In this document: positions 20,242 through 30,691 of the stretch, piece after piece
Layout of the letters: each line of letters starts with the position of its first letter
How positions within the stretch are numbered: the stretch's first letter is position 1
NCBI GenBank assembly: GCA_903928895.1
Contig: CAIYSR010000155.1
Span: 1-62,677, forward strand
Reading direction: 5' to 3'
Length of the DNA stretch: 62,677 bases
Origin: an uncultured Rhodospirillales bacterium
GTDB lineage: Bacteria > Pseudomonadota > Alphaproteobacteria > Acetobacterales > Acetobacteraceae
The notes under the pieces: generated by a model
The model's input: only the letters and a program-made list of their open reading frames with translations
What the model was told of the DNA's origin: nothing
Databases searched by the model: none
Translations under genes and position numbers: made by a program

Positions 20242-22470
20242 TCAGTCCTGTGAAATACGATCGTGCCGGCGCGGATTGGCGACCGGCAATGGAATGGCGC
20301 CACCATGCGCCGCCGAGCCGCGTCCGGAAAGTGAGGGGTTGGTCATGAAATAATCATGGGCGCTGACCCGCTTCTTGGCGCCGCCGGCCGGCATCCGCCG
20401 CCAGACCGCGTCCGCGCCGAGCTCCCAGGATTGCATCGTGTCGCGCAGATTGACCACCATGATCTGGTCCAGCACCTGCTCGTGCACGGTGGCGTTGTGG
20501 ATCGGGACCATCGTTTCCACCCGCCAGTCCATGTTGCGGGTCATCCAGTCCGCCGAGCTGATGAACACCCGGGCCTGCCGGCCGGGCAAAGTCTGGCCGT
20601 TGCCGAAGACGTAGATCCGGCTGTGTTCCAGGAAGCGCCCGACGATGGACTTCACCCGGATGTTGTCGGACAGGCCGGGCACGCCGGGGCGCAGGCAGCA
20701 GATGCCGCGCACCACGGCCACGATCTTCACGCCGGCGGAGGAGGCCTCGTACAGCTTGTCGATCAGCGTGGTGTCGACCAGGCTGTTCATCTTGAGCCAG
20801 ATCGTCGCCGGGCGGCCCTCACGGGCGAACATGATCTCGCGCTCGATCAGTTCGAGCAGCGCCGGCTTGATGGTCAGCGGGCTGAAGGCCAGCGCGTCCA
20901 TCTTGTCCGGCTTGGCATAGCCGGTCATGTAGTTGAACAGCTTGGCGGCATCGCGGGTCAGGTCGGGATCGCAGGTGAAGAAGCTGAGGTCGGTGTAGAT
21001 CCGGGCCGTGAACGGGTGATAGTTGCCGGTGCCGAAATGGGCGTAGGGCCGCAGCGTGCCGCTCTCGCGGCGGACGACGAGGCTGATCTTGGCGTGGGTC
21101 TTGAGCTCGGCGAAGCCGAACACGACCTGCACGCCGGCCGCCTCCATCACCCGGGCAAGCCGGATATTGGCCTCCTCGTCGAACCGGGCGCGCAGCTCCA
21201 CCATCGCGGTGACCGACTTGCCGGCCTCGGCCGCCTCGATCAGGGCCTTGACGATCGGGCTGTCCCGGCTGGTGCGGTACAGCGTCTGCTTGACCGCGAC
21301 CACATTGGGATCGGCGGCGGCCTGGCGGAGGAACTGCACCACGACGTCGAAACTCTCGAACGGGTGATGCACCACGATGTCCTTGGCCCGGATGGCGGCG
21401 AAGCAATCGCCGCCGAAATCGCGGATGCGCTCGGGAAAGCGCGGCGTGTAGGGCGGGAACAGCAGGTCCGGCCGGTCGTCGCCGATGAGCTGCGACAGCT
21501 CGGACAGGCCGAGCAGGCCGGACTCGACGTAGATCTCCTGGGCCGAGGCATCGAGCTCGTCGACCACGAAGCCGCGCAGGTCCGCCGGCATGTCGGCGGC
21601 GATGGCGAGATGGATCACCACGCCGCGCCGCCGGCGCTTGAGCGCGGTTTCATAGGAGCGCACCAGGTCCTCCGCCTCGTCCTCGAACTCGACGTCGGTG
21701 TCGCGGATGAGACGGAACATGCCTTGGGCCAGGAGCCGGAAGCCGGGGAACACCCGCACCAGCGACAGGCGCACCAGGTCCTCCAGCAGGACATAGCGGA
21801 TCGGCCCGCCCTCCGCCCCCGGCGGCAGGCGGATGAAGCGCTCGACCTGCGCCGGCAGCGGGATCAGGGCGCGCATGCCCTGCCCGTCCTCCTCGCGCAT
21901 CAGGCGCAACGCCATCACCAGGCCCATGTTGGGGATGAAGGGGAAGGGGTGCGCCGGATCGATCGCCAGCGGCGTCAGCACCGGAAAGACGCGCTCCATG
22001 AAATAGGCATCGAGCCAGCTGCAATCGGCGTCGCTGAGCTTGTCGAGGTTGGTCAGGACAATGCCGGCCTCGGCGAGGCGCGCGCGCACCTGCTTCCACG
22101 CCCGCTGCTGCTCGCCCATCAGCGCGCGGGCCTCGGTTTCGACCTCGGCGAGCTGCTGGGCCGGGGTTCGCCCATCCTGCGAGGCGGCGGTGAAGCCGGC
22201 CTTGGCCTGCCCGATCAGCCCGGCGACGCGGACGGAGTAGAATTCGTCGAGATTGGAGGCCGAGATGGCGACGAAGCGCAGCCGCTCCAGCAAGGGATGG
22301 CGCGGATTTTCCGCCTCCTCGACCACCCGGCGGTTGAAGGCGAGCCAGGACAGTTCGCGGTTGATGAAGCGCGCGGGATCGCCATGGCCGACGGCCACAG
22401 CCGGCATTTCTGGAAGGATTGCGCCGGCGCCGGGCACATGCATGGAGGTCGCTTCATTCGGCGGGGTCAT
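20242..22470 (-). CDS. ppk1: Polyphosphate kinase
   Basis: PPK1 reversibly makes polyphosphate from ATP. The 742-residue protein has the N-terminal [16 protein letters not shown], the autophosphorylated histidine region [33 protein letters not shown] and a C-terminal phospholipase D-like domain ending near [22 protein letters not shown] 22470 is preceded by AGGAGAG with good spacing; ATG 22494 lacks a binding site. It lies between hdaA upstream and ppx downstream, an arrangement common in alphaproteobacteria. Confidence 0.96.
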   Translation of the reverse strand: MTPPNEATSMHVPGAGAILPEMPAVAVGHGDPARFINRELSWLAFNRRVVEEAENPRHPLLERLRFVAISASNLDEFYSVRVAGLIGQAKAGFTAASQDGRTPAQQLAEVETEARALMGEQQRAWKQVRARLAEAGIVLTNLDKLSDADCSWLDAYFMERVFPVLTPLAIDPAHPFPFIPNMGLVMALRLMREEDGQGMRALIPLPAQVERFIRLPPGAEGGPIRYVLLEDLVRLSLVRVFPGFRLLAQGMFRLIRDTDVEFEDEAEDLVRSYETALKRRRRGVVIHLAIAADMPADLRGFVVDELDASAQEIYVESGLLGLSELSQLIGDDRPDLLFPPYTPRFPERIRDFGGDCFAAIRAKDIVVHHPFESFDVVVQFLRQAAADPNVVAVKQTLYRTSRDSPIVKALIEAAEAGKSVTAMVELRARFDEEANIRLARVMEAAGVQVVFGFAELKTHAKISLVVRRESGTLRPYAHFGTGNYHPFTARIYTDLSFFTCDPDLTRDAAKLFNYMTGYAKPDKMDALAFSPLTIKPALLELIEREIMFAREGRPATIWLKMNSLVDTTLIDKLYEASSAGVKIVAVVRGICCLRPGVPGLSDNIRVKSIVGRFLEHSRIYVFGNGQTLPGRQARVFISSADWMTRNMDWRVETMVPIHNATVHEQVLDQIMVVNLRDTMQSWELGADAVWRRMPAGGAKKRVSAHDYFMTNPSLSGRGSAAHGGAIPLPVANPRRHDRISQD

Positions 22471-22497
22471 CCTGGCTCTCCTGACGGGTCGCATTTT

Positions 22498-23232
22498 CTA
22501 CACGATGATCCGGTCCCGCGGCGAGTTCGCGAAAGCGGTTGCCGTACTATTGTCATGAAGATCGCGCGCCGGCAGGTCGGCGAGCACGGCTTCGGCCAGT
22601 CCGCGGGTGACCGCCCGCCCTGCCGCCAGCGCCGCGCGGTCGAGCCGGGCGGCGGCGAGGCGGATCGCGGCCGGGGTGCGCGGGAGATGGATCAGCAGGA
22701 AGGCCTGTATCGGTTCCGTCACCGCGATCTGCCGCTCCATCAGCAGCCGCCGCAGGAGCAGGCGCAACAGCTCCTCTTCGGCCGCCCCGATCGCCACTGC
22801 GGTGATCGCGCGCAGCCGGCTCGCGAGATCGGGCAGCCGGACCTCCCAGCGTGCCGGCGGCGGGCGGGCGGCGAGCAGGACCGGCTGTCCAGCTTCGCCT
22901 GCGAGGTTGAGGAGCCGCAGCAGCGCCAGCTCCGGCGCGGCGTCCGCATCGTCGATCGCGAGCGCGGCCTCGGGCGGCGCCGGCATCAGCTCCGCATCGA
23001 GCTGCGGTCCGCGCAGGAGGTTTGCGCCCTGGCGCGCCGCCCAGACGTGCAGCAGATGGGTCTTGCCGCATCCCGCCGGGCCCCACAGCGCCAACCGCCC
23101 GGCGGGCCATTCCGCGGTGCGTTCCAACCAGGCGCGCGCGGCCGCGTTGGAGGGCGCTTCGATCAGGTCCGCCGGCTCGAAGCGCGGCGGCGGGTCGAAC
23201 GGCAGGGCAAGCTGAGCCGAGCGCACCTTCAC
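22498..23232 (-). CDS. hdaA: DnaA-related regulatory ATPase (HdaA type)
   Basis: HdaA proteins promote ATP hydrolysis by DnaA together with the DNA-loaded sliding clamp, preventing re-initiation. The 244 residues begin (GTG 23232, overlapping the preceding stop as GTGA) with QLALPF at residues 7-12, a clear beta-clamp-binding motif of the Hda family. Walker A GPAGCGKTHLL (51-61), an acidic Walker B AIDDAD and an arginine-rich sensor region follow. DnaA's C-terminal DNA-binding domain is absent. Its position before ppk-ppx agrees with known alphaproteobacterial order. Confidence 0.88.
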   Translation of the reverse strand: MKVRSAQLALPFDPPPRFEPADLIEAPSNAAARAWLERTAEWPAGRLALWGPAGCGKTHLLHVWAARQGANLLRGPQLDAELMPAPPEAALAIDDADAAPELALLRLLNLAGEAGQPVLLAARPPPARWEVRLPDLASRLRAITAVAIGAAEEELLRLLLRRLLMERQIAVTEPIQAFLLIHLPRTPAAIRLAAARLDRAALAAGRAVTRGLAEAVLADLPARDLHDNSTATAFANSPRDRIIV

Positions 23233-23810
23233 AGCCGGCCGCCCTTGGGCCGCCGCGCCGCCCGCGCGACATAGGCGCCGCCCGATATCGTTGTGCTGGC
23301 GGCGACCAGCCAGATCAGGACCTGCAAGGTCAGGTCCGCATGGCGGCCGAAGCCGGCCAGCAGCAGCGCGACACCGACGAGGACGATCTGCAGCACGGTG
23401 TTCACCTTGGAGACCATCAGCGGCCTGATCTCCGGCGGCGCGCCCAGCACATTGAGCACCAGCACGCCACCGACGATCAGCACGTCGCGAAACACGACCA
23501 GGATCGCCAGCCAGTCCGGCAGCACATAGACCACGGCGAGCACGACATACATCGCCATCAGCAGTGCCTTGTCCGCCAGCGGATCGAGCACGGCGCCGAT
23601 ATAGGTCGGTCCGCGCCGGCGCGCGAGCCAGCCGTCCACCGCATCCGACGCCCCCGCCCCGAGGAACAGCCAGAACGCCGCCGGATACATCGCGTGCAGC
23701 ACGAGATAGATCGCCGCCGGCACCGCGCACAGGCGGGCCACGGTGATCAGATTGGGCAAGGTCAGCACGGCTGACGAGGGACCGGGTGGAAACCGGCTGG
23801 CGTCAGGCAT
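23229..23810 (-). CDS. CDP-alcohol phosphatidyltransferase (PgsA-like)
   Basis: This integral membrane enzyme of 193 residues has the CDP-alcohol phosphotransferase signature DGWLAR...G...D...D (within [12 protein letters not shown] and AVLDPLADK). Several hydrophobic helices are visible, e.g. [19 protein letters not shown]. It probably makes phosphatidylglycerophosphate, but the family also includes cardiolipin and phosphatidylserine synthases. The ATG at 23810 (PDASRFPPG) is preferred; the frame is open to 23873. Its stop overlaps the hdaA start by four bases. Confidence 0.87.
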   Translation of the reverse strand: MPDASRFPPGPSSAVLTLPNLITVARLCAVPAAIYLVLHAMYPAAFWLFLGAGASDAVDGWLARRRGPTYIGAVLDPLADKALLMAMYVVLAVVYVLPDWLAILVVFRDVLIVGGVLVLNVLGAPPEIRPLMVSKVNTVLQIVLVGVALLLAGFGRHADLTLQVLIWLVAASTTISGGAYVARAARRPKGGRL

Positions 23811-23955
23811 GCGGCCGCCTCCCCGCCGCGCGCATTGCGCCCAGGGGTGGCCCATGGTTCCTAGAGGCCGCATTTCGTGGCATACGCGCCGCCATTGTGT
23901 CGTCCACCGTGCCGGGGTCCCTACCTCTCCCGGCCACTATACACCGAGGGCTGCC

Positions 23956-25002
23956 ATGGCCAGCATGACCTATCGCGCGGCTGGCGTTGACATCGACGCC
24001 GGGGATGCGCTCGTCGATCGGATCAAGCCGCTGGCGCGGGCCACCAGCCGGGCAGGCGTGCTGGGCGGGCTCGGCGGCTTCGGCGCCGTGTTCGACCCCA
24101 AGGCGGCCGGCTACACCGACCCGATCCTGGTCTCCTCGACCGACGGCGTCGGCACCAAGCTGCGGATCGCCATCGACACCGGGCTGCACGACACGGTGGG
24201 GATCGACCTGGTGGCGATGTGCGTCAACGACCTCGTGGTGCAGGGCGCCGAGCCGCTGTTCTTCCTCGACTATTTCGCCACCGGCAAGCTGTCGCTGGAC
24301 CAGGCGAGCCGCGTGATCGCCGGGATCGCCGAGGGTTGCAGCCGGGCCGGCTGCGCCCTGGTGGGGGGGGAGACGGCGGAAATGCCGGGGATGTACGGGG
24401 ATGGCGACTACGACCTCGCCGGTTTCTCGGTCGGCGCGGCGGAGCGCGGGACGCTGCTGCCGCAGGGGGTCGCGCCGGGCGATGCGCTGCTTGGGCTGGC
24501 AAGCTCCGGGGTGCATTCCAACGGGTTCTCGCTGGTGCGGCGCATCGTCGCGACCACCAACGCCGGCTGGGCGACGCCGGCGCCGTTCGGCACGGGCAGC
24601 CTCGCCCAGGCGCTGATGGAGCCGACCCGGATCTACGTGAAGTCGCTGCTGGCGCTGCACCGGGCGGGGCTGCTGAAGGCCGCCGCCCATATCACCGGCG
24701 GCGGGCTCGTCGGCAATGTGCCCCGCGTGCTGCCGGACAACACCCGTGCGGTGATCGATGCCGGCGCCTGGACGCTGCCGCCGGTGTTCGCCTGGCTCGC
24801 GCGGACCGGCGGCGTCGCGGCGGACGAGATGCTGCGGGTGTTCAACTGCGGGCTCGGCATGGTCGCCGTGGTCAGCGATCCGGTGGCGGCGCGGGCGGTG
24901 CTGGAGGCGCACGGCGAGACGGTGTTCGACGTCGGCCATATCGAGGCCCATGACGGCGCGCCCGATGTGCGCATCGCGCTTCCCGCGGGCTGGCCGGGCT
25001 GA
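23956..25002 (+). CDS. purM: Phosphoribosylformylglycinamidine cyclo-ligase (AIR synthase)
   Basis: PurM closes the imidazole ring to form AIR, step 5 of purine synthesis. Its 348 residues start [17 protein letters not shown] and contain the ATP-binding [44 protein letters not shown] and the C-terminal GLGMVAVV. The frame is open upstream but homology begins at 23956. It is divergently transcribed from the phosphatidyltransferase gene and joined directly to purN. Confidence 0.96.
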   Translation: MASMTYRAAGVDIDAGDALVDRIKPLARATSRAGVLGGLGGFGAVFDPKAAGYTDPILVSSTDGVGTKLRIAIDTGLHDTVGIDLVAMCVNDLVVQGAEPLFFLDYFATGKLSLDQASRVIAGIAEGCSRAGCALVGGETAEMPGMYGDGDYDLAGFSVGAAERGTLLPQGVAPGDALLGLASSGVHSNGFSLVRRIVATTNAGWATPAPFGTGSLAQALMEPTRIYVKSLLALHRAGLLKAAAHITGGGLVGNVPRVLPDNTRAVIDAGAWTLPPVFAWLARTGGVAADEMLRVFNCGLGMVAVVSDPVAARAVLEAHGETVFDVGHIEAHDGAPDVRIALPAGWPG

Positions 25003-25626
25003 ATGAAACCGAAGGTCGGCATCCTGATCAGCGGGCGCGGCTCCAACATGGAGGCGCTGCTGCGCGCGGCCGCCGCGCCGGGCTATCCCGCCGAGATCGC
25101 CCTCGTGCTGGCCAACAACCCCGATGCGCCGGGGCTGGTCGCTGCGCGGGCGGCCGGAATTGCGGGCATTGCCATCGACCACCGGCCGTTCAGGCGCGAC
25201 CGCGGCGCCCACGAGGCGGCGATCGCCGCGGCTCTCGATGCCGCGGACGTCGAAATTGTCTGCCTCGCCGGGTATATGCGCCTGCTCACCCCCTTCCTGG
25301 TGACCCGCTACGCCGGGCGCATGCTCAACATCCACCCGAGCCTGCTGCCCGCCTTTCCCGGCCTCGACACCCATGCCAGGGCGTTGGCGGCCGGGGTCAA
25401 GCTTCATGGCTGTACGGTTCACCTGGTGACGGAGGCGATGGACGAAGGGCCGATCCTGGCGCAGGCGGCGGTGCCGATCCTGCCCGGCGACGACGAGGCC
25501 AGCTTGGCGGCGCGCGTGCTGGCCCAGGAACACCGTCTCTATCCGGCGGCGCTGGCCGCCCTGGCCGCCAAAACGCCCGGCCACAGCCCCGCGCCCGACG
25601 CCGCGCTGGCCAACCCACTTGCCTAG
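25003..25626 (+). CDS. purN: Phosphoribosylglycinamide formyltransferase
   Basis: PurN formylates GAR using 10-formyl-THF in step 3 of purine synthesis. The ATG immediately follows the purM stop. The 207 residues include the phosphate-binding loop ISGRGSNMEAL, and the catalytic residues Asn109, His111 (NIHPSLLPAFPG) and Asp147 (EAMDEGPI). The length is normal. purM and purN in one operon are common in bacteria. Confidence 0.96.
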   Translation: MKPKVGILISGRGSNMEALLRAAAAPGYPAEIALVLANNPDAPGLVAARAAGIAGIAIDHRPFRRDRGAHEAAIAAALDAADVEIVCLAGYMRLLTPFLVTRYAGRMLNIHPSLLPAFPGLDTHARALAAGVKLHGCTVHLVTEAMDEGPILAQAAVPILPGDDEASLAARVLAQEHRLYPAALAALAAKTPGHSPAPDAALANPLA

Positions 25627-25681
25627 AGCCGTGACACTCCCCTAGATATTCCACCGCCCTGCATCAGAACGAGACCCAACC

Positions 25682-25825
25682 ATGGCCCATGTCGAACACC
25701 CCGTCTCCGAAGAAGCTTTCACCGCTGACCGCCAGCGCATGCTCAACGGCTTCACCAGCGCCACGACGTTCTCGATCGTGGCCGCCGTCGTCATCCTCGG
25801 GCTGATGGGGTTCTTTCTGCTGTAG
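25682..25825 (+). CDS. aa3-type cytochrome c oxidase subunit IV (small)
   Basis: This 47-residue protein begins MAHVEHPVSEEAF and ends in a single membrane helix TTFSIVAAVVILGLMGFF. This is the pattern of the tiny subunit IV found in alphaproteobacterial aa3 oxidases, where it binds the complex periphery. No other oxidase gene is nearby, but in many relatives the gene stands alone. It is the last gene before a hairpin-rich intergenic region. Confidence 0.8.
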   Translation: MAHVEHPVSEEAFTADRQRMLNGFTSATTFSIVAAVVILGLMGFFLL

Positions 25826-26067
25826 GAAGGAAGGCGAGGGGCGCTGCCCCTCGACCCCGCCAGGGGCCAAGCCCCTGGACCTTATCTATTAAGGAAGGTT
25901 CTTGAATGAGAGAGGGGCTCAACCCGGACCTATCAAGGTCCGGGTTGAGCCCCTCTCTCATTCAAGAACCTCTTCAACGGATGCGGGTCTGGGGGCTCTG
26001 AGCCCCCAGCGGGGCCATCCGACGCGCCGCTTGCGCGGCGACGGCAGAGCCCTGGCCTAGCCTTCCT
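25826..26067. other. Hairpin-rich convergent intergenic region
   Basis: No gene is seen in these 242 bases between convergent coxIV and ndk. They hold the 36-bp perfect inverted repeat (separate entry) and several smaller hairpins: CCAGGGGC-CAA-GCCCCTGG (about 25860-25878), GGGGGCT-CTG-AGCCCCC (about 25990-26006) and CGCCGC-TTG-CGCGGCG (near 26027-26041). The left flank read forward and the right flank read on the opposite strand both begin GGAAGGC and run through a similar hairpin pattern, as if two copies of one repeat family face each other. Confidence 0.7.
25896..25971. repeat. Perfect 36-bp inverted repeat with 4-base loop
   Basis: Arms 25896-25931 and 25936-25971 are exact reverse complements, separated only by ATCA. 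The outer part of each arm starts AGGTTCTTGAATGAGAGA. As RNA this forms an exceptionally long stable hairpin; as DNA it could extrude a cruciform. It lies between convergent stops and could stop transcription from both sides, though it lacks a T-run directly after the arms. Confidence 0.9.
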
Positions 26068-26490
26068 TCAGCCGACGATCTCAGCGCCGGCGAAGAAGTA
26101 GGCGATCTCGATGGCGGCGTTGTCGGTGCTGTCGGAGCCGTGGACGGAGTTGGCTTCGATGCTTTCGGCGAATTCCTTGCGGATGGTGCCGGCGGCGGCG
26201 TTGGCCGGGTTGGTGGCGCCCATGATTTCACGGTTGGCGAGCACGGCATTTTCGCCTTCGAGCACCTGCACGACGACGGGGCCGGAGGTCATGAAGGTCA
26301 CGAGGTCACGGAAGAAGCCGCGTTCGCGGTGCACGCCGTAGAAGTTTTCGGCCTGGGCGGTGGTCATGTGGATGCGCTTCTGGGCGACGATGCGCAGGCC
26401 GGCCTGCTCGAACTTGGCGTTGATCGCGCCGGTCAGGTTGCGGCGGGTGGCGTCGGGCTTGAGGATCGAGAAGGTGCGTTCAATCGCCAT
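26068..26490 (-). CDS. ndk: Nucleoside diphosphate kinase
   Basis: Ndk transfers gamma-phosphate between nucleoside triphosphates and diphosphates through a phosphohistidine. The 140 residues begin [15 protein letters not shown] and carry the active-site His117 in NSVHGSDS. The start at 26490 gives the canonical N-terminus. It is transcribed toward the hairpin-rich intergenic region. Confidence 0.97.
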   Translation of the reverse strand: MAIERTFSILKPDATRRNLTGAINAKFEQAGLRIVAQKRIHMTTAQAENFYGVHRERGFFRDLVTFMTSGPVVVQVLEGENAVLANREIMGATNPANAAAGTIRKEFAESIEANSVHGSDSTDNAAIEIAYFFAGAEIVG

Positions 26491-26597
26491 GGGAAGCCTC
26501 ATTTCGTCAGGGGTGGATATGGCGCGGGGCTTTAGAGCAGGGCACCCCTGACGACAACCCCTTCCCCGGCAAAGCAGACTGCGGGTAAACCCCCCTC

Positions 26598-28475
26598 ATG
26601 AGTCTCCTGATCATCAGTGGCGTATCCATCCGCATTGCCGGCCGGCTGTTGCTGGACGAGGCCGACCTCACGGTCGACCCCGGCCGGCGCATCGGGCTGG
26701 TCGGGCGCAACGGGGCGGGCAAGTCGACGCTGCTCAAGGCGATTTCCGGCGAAATCGGCATCGATGGCGGCAGTATCCGCCTGGCGGCGCGGGCACGGCT
26801 GGGTCAGGTCAAGCAGGAGGCGCCGGATGGCGACATCTCGCTGCTCGATTGCGTGCTGGAGGGCGACCAGGAGCGGCTGGCTTTGCTCGCCGAGGCGCAT
26901 GACCCCGATGCCGATCCGCACCGGCTGGCCGAGGTCCATGATCGTTTGGTGACGATCGGGGCGGATGCCGCGCCGGCGCGGGCGGCGACCATTCTGGCCG
27001 GGCTCGGGTTCGATGCCGAGGCGCAGGCGCGGCCGGTGAATTCGTTCTCGGGCGGCTGGCGGATGCGGGTGGCGCTGGCGACGGTGCTGTTTTCGGCGCC
27101 CGACATGCTGCTGCTGGACGAGCCGACCAACCATCTCGACCTCGAGGCCACGATGTGGCTGGAGACCTGGCTGGCGAAGTTCCCCGGCGCGGCGCTGGTG
27201 GTGTCGCATGACCGCAATCTGCTGGACCGGTGTGTCGACAGCATCGCCCATCTGGATCGGGGCAAGATCACGCTGACGCCGGGCGGGTATGACGAGTTCG
27301 TGCGGATCAAGACCGAGCGGGCGGCGCAGCAGACGGCGATGGCGAGCCGGATCGCGGCGCAGAAGGCGCATATGCAGTCCTTCGTCGACCGTTTCCGCGC
27401 CAAGGCGACCAAGGCGCGGCAGGCGCAGGCGCGGATCAAGGCGATCGCCCGGCTGCCGGTGATCGAGGCGGTGCTGGAGGACCATGCGACGCGGTTCGCG
27501 TTTCCCGAGCCGGCGCAGCTGTCGCCGCCGATCCTGTCGATCGATCGGGTGTCGGTGGGGTATGGCGGGCCGCCGGTGCTGCGCAATTTGACGTTGCGGG
27601 TGGATATGGATGACCGGATTGCGCTGCTCGGCGCCAACGGCAACGGCAAATCGACGCTGGCCAAGCTGATCGCGGGCAAGCTCGATGCGACGAGCGGCGA
27701 GGTTCGGCGCGGGCCGAAGCTGCGGGTGGGGTATTTCGCGCAGCACCAGACCGACGAGTTGACGCTCGGCGAGACCCCGATCGACCATATGGCCCGCGCG
27801 CTGCCGAAGGCGTTGCCGGCGCAGGTGCGGGCGCAGCTGGCGCGGTTTGGGCTGGATGCGGATCGGGCCAATACGGCGGTTGAGTCGCTCTCGGGCGGGG
27901 AAAAGGCGCGGCTGCTGCTGGCGCTGGCGACGCGGGATGCGCCGCAGCTGTTGATCCTGGACGAGCCGACCAACCATCTCGACATCGATGCACGCGAGGC
28001 GCTGGTGCGGGCGTTGGCGGATTTTTCGGGCGCCGTGCTGTTGATCACGCATGATCCGCATCTGGTGGAGCTGGTGGCGGATCAGCTTTGGATGGTGCAT
28101 GACGGAACGGTGACGCCGTATGAGGGCGACCTCGACGAATACCGCGTGCTGCTGGCCGATCGCGCCCGCCCGACGCCGAAGTCCGACCCCACCAACCGCA
28201 AATCCGACCGCCGCGAACGGGCGGATGCGAGGGCCGCGACCGCACCGCTGCGCAAGAAGGTGAAGGATGCGGAGGCGCGGATCGCCAAGCTCGCGGCAGA
28301 GCGGGCGTTGCTGGAGAAGGCGCTTGCCAATCCCGGCATCTATGCCCCCGCGCGCAAGGCGGAGGTGGTCGCCACCCAGGCCAAGCTGACCGCGATCAAG
28401 CGGCTGGAGCATGTCGCGGAGGCGGAGTGGATTGCGGCCGAGGAGGCACTGGAGGCGGCGGGGGCGGTTGGGTAG
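26598..28475 (+). CDS. ABC-F family ATP-binding protein (Uup/YheS-like)
   Basis: This soluble tandem ABC ATPase of 625 residues probably acts on the ribosome as a translation factor. The first cassette has Walker A GRNGAGKST (36-44) and signature FSGGWRMR. The second has GANGNGKST and LSGGEKARLL. Each has DEPTNHLD, the ABC-F hallmark, and the two are joined by a charged linker (AAQKAHMQSFVDRFRAKATK). A C-terminal coiled coil (about 530-620, LRKKVKDAEARIAKLAAERA) is present. There are no membrane segments, ruling out a transporter. Confidence 0.93.
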   Translation: MSLLIISGVSIRIAGRLLLDEADLTVDPGRRIGLVGRNGAGKSTLLKAISGEIGIDGGSIRLAARARLGQVKQEAPDGDISLLDCVLEGDQERLALLAEAHDPDADPHRLAEVHDRLVTIGADAAPARAATILAGLGFDAEAQARPVNSFSGGWRMRVALATVLFSAPDMLLLDEPTNHLDLEATMWLETWLAKFPGAALVVSHDRNLLDRCVDSIAHLDRGKITLTPGGYDEFVRIKTERAAQQTAMASRIAAQKAHMQSFVDRFRAKATKARQAQARIKAIARLPVIEAVLEDHATRFAFPEPAQLSPPILSIDRVSVGYGGPPVLRNLTLRVDMDDRIALLGANGNGKSTLAKLIAGKLDATSGEVRRGPKLRVGYFAQHQTDELTLGETPIDHMARALPKALPAQVRAQLARFGLDADRANTAVESLSGGEKARLLLALATRDAPQLLILDEPTNHLDIDAREALVRALADFSGAVLLITHDPHLVELVADQLWMVHDGTVTPYEGDLDEYRVLLADRARPTPKSDPTNRKSDRRERADARAATAPLRKKVKDAEARIAKLAAERALLEKALANPGIYAPARKAEVVATQAKLTAIKRLEHVAEAEWIAAEEALEAAGAVG

Positions 28476-28567
28476 AGGTTGCCGCGCGCTGGCGGTGGTG
28501 CAGCCGGGGTGCTTTACTCGTGTCGGGTGGCCAAGGTATTTTTCCGTGTGTATCTGATGGATCACGA

Positions 28568-30691
28568 ATGATGACGCCTGACCGCTTTTCCTGGCTGATG
28601 CGTCACGGCGAGGCGTGCGTTGCGTCGGACGCTTTTGATGCTGCTATCGCCGCCTTCACTGCCGCGATTTCCTTGAACCCGACGGCCGAACTACCGTATC
28701 TGGCAATCAGTCACGCCCTCTCGCGCAAGGGTGACCGCCCAGCGGCGATATCATTCGCGGAAAACATGCACAGCCGCTTTCCAGATTCACCGGCGGTCGC
28801 TTGCGCCCTGGCCCAGGCGCTCATCGACGACAAGAAATTTCGTGCTGCGAGGGCCTTCATGCACAAAAGATCGGATAAGTTCGATCAGAGCCATTTCTTC
28901 CTGGAAATCCAGGGAATGCTTGAATTCAATTCCGGCAATCCGTTTCGCGGTATCGAGCTTATTCGCCTGGCGATTGCGCGCGGGTTGCCAGCGAAGCCTC
29001 ATGTCTATTCGATCCTAATTGATATCCTCAAACTTTCCGGCCAATTTGAAGCTGCATACAAAATCGCGTCGGACTTGCCTGAGGAACGCCGCGCACCGCT
29101 ATTGCGCCGTTTGGACGAAGCCGAGGCAATTAAGCGTTATGGAAGTGAAAAATACCCAGATTCTCACAACGACCCGCGCGCGCTGCGAGCCCGCATTGCA
29201 GAGCTTTTGGAAGCGCGTGCCGTATTAGACGCTAGCTATTTTGTGCAGCTTTTTTTCCGATCTGATCTCGATTCTGCGGATGATTTTGTTTTTATATCCG
29301 AGACCGCGTTCAGGCTGACACAGCTTGGAGATTTTAGTTGCAGCGAGTTGATCGGTAAGGCGCTCGGCGCGGCCATGTTTCATGTTACGCCCAACGCCGC
29401 CGCAACCTACAAGTACGCGATCGCGCTGATGCAGGCGCAAAGCTTTGCAGACGCGGGTTGGTATTTACTTCGCCTGCGAAGGTCATTGGCGGAAGCCCTT
29501 CCCGAGATTCCCGAGGAGTCGCTCGTGCGTCTCCTCAGGATGTGCCAAGCTTGCGGCGGTATCTCAGATGCGGAGTTGTCCTCTGTTGTACCGCATGCGA
29601 CGCACGCGGGAGAGCACCCGGAACCTGCTTTCGGTACGCCTGCATCCTCGGGTTGGAAGTCACCGTATGTTGCAAACTCGCGATTCCGGCGTCATGTCGC
29701 GCTCTGCTTGTTCGGCCAGCTCCGCGGATTTCGGACGGCTTGGCCGATAACAAAGTCCGCCTTGGCAGGCCATAATGTTACTGTGTTTGTCGCGACTTGG
29801 CCGCGTGTCGGCGGTGGCATCGGCGCACAGAACAATATCGATCGCAAGCTCCCGGCCGCGATCCTTGAGGGGGTACCGAGCTATCTGCGCGCTCGCAGCC
29901 ATGTACTACAGCGATATGAAAATTTATCTCGTCTCATCATGGAAGATCGCGAGTGCTCGCTTGAGGAATTGCAGGCGTTTTTTGGAACGAAACATGTTTT
30001 TGTCGATGATGAAGCGGCGTTCAACGAGCGGCACGGCGGCCGCCCGGGACTGACGGTCCATGGCTCTTTGAATCAACCAAAGATGTTTCATATGATGAGC
30101 AAGAACTTGCGCATGATGAGTGAGTTCGAAATTGAAAATGGCTCGATCTTTGACGTTGTGATACGTCATCGCGTCGACCGATCTATAGTCGAAATAGCTG
30201 ACTTCGACCTGCAGCGAGCCGCGCGAGATAATGTCTATCTCACCGATCACTTCTACCATTGGGCTGCGGGAGATCAAACCTCTATAAGTTCCTCGGCGGT
30301 GGCGGATGTTGTCTCCGGAATTTCGCCGGCCGTTGACCGGGCCGGGAGCTTCTCCTGCTTCCCCGGCGCTAGTGGCGAGTCGGCAGAGTGGTTGATGGGC
30401 GAGTGGCTGGTCCACCATGCGGTTCCGATCCGCGCCCTCAGCACGACGCGGCTGTCTGGGCTTACGTCCAACATGCCTGACCCTATCGCGCTGCTCCGAT
30501 GCCTCATTACTGACCTTGATGCCCGCCCCATGCTCGATCCCACGGACATTACGTGGCTCAATGCCGCGGCGAACGCGAGCCGCGAGGGCGCTAGTATCTC
30601 GACTAAGGCGGAAGTTGACGAGATTCTTCGGCGATCATCAGTCATGGCCCGATATCCCGAAATGAGCCGACCGCTATCGCCTTCCCCCTAG
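28568..30691 (+). CDS. TPR protein with C-terminal glycosyltransferase-like domain
   Basis: This 707-residue protein is not firmly assignable. Residues 1-360 are tetratricopeptide-like helical repeats (e.g. AFDAAIAAFTAAISLNPTAE). From about residue 375 comes a domain opening HVALCLFGQLRGF and VFVATWPRVGG, and later FDVVIRHRVD. These echo, segment by segment, the N-terminal domain of the convergent neighbour. The DNA is clearly less GC-rich than flanking genes. It shares a CTAG palindrome with the neighbour so that both stop codons overlap. A role in surface polysaccharide or protein glycosylation is an inference from the domain type only. The ATG at 28568 was chosen over the open upstream frame. 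Confidence 0.72.
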   Translation: MMTPDRFSWLMRHGEACVASDAFDAAIAAFTAAISLNPTAELPYLAISHALSRKGDRPAAISFAENMHSRFPDSPAVACALAQALIDDKKFRAARAFMHKRSDKFDQSHFFLEIQGMLEFNSGNPFRGIELIRLAIARGLPAKPHVYSILIDILKLSGQFEAAYKIASDLPEERRAPLLRRLDEAEAIKRYGSEKYPDSHNDPRALRARIAELLEARAVLDASYFVQLFFRSDLDSADDFVFISETAFRLTQLGDFSCSELIGKALGAAMFHVTPNAAATYKYAIALMQAQSFADAGWYLLRLRRSLAEALPEIPEESLVRLLRMCQACGGISDAELSSVVPHATHAGEHPEPAFGTPASSGWKSPYVANSRFRRHVALCLFGQLRGFRTAWPITKSALAGHNVTVFVATWPRVGGGIGAQNNIDRKLPAAILEGVPSYLRARSHVLQRYENLSRLIMEDRECSLEELQAFFGTKHVFVDDEAAFNERHGGRPGLTVHGSLNQPKMFHMMSKNLRMMSEFEIENGSIFDVVIRHRVDRSIVEIADFDLQRAARDNVYLTDHFYHWAAGDQTSISSSAVADVVSGISPAVDRAGSFSCFPGASGESAEWLMGEWLVHHAVPIRALSTTRLSGLTSNMPDPIALLRCLITDLDARPMLDPTDITWLNAAANASREGASISTKAEVDEILRRSSVMARYPEMSRPLSPSP

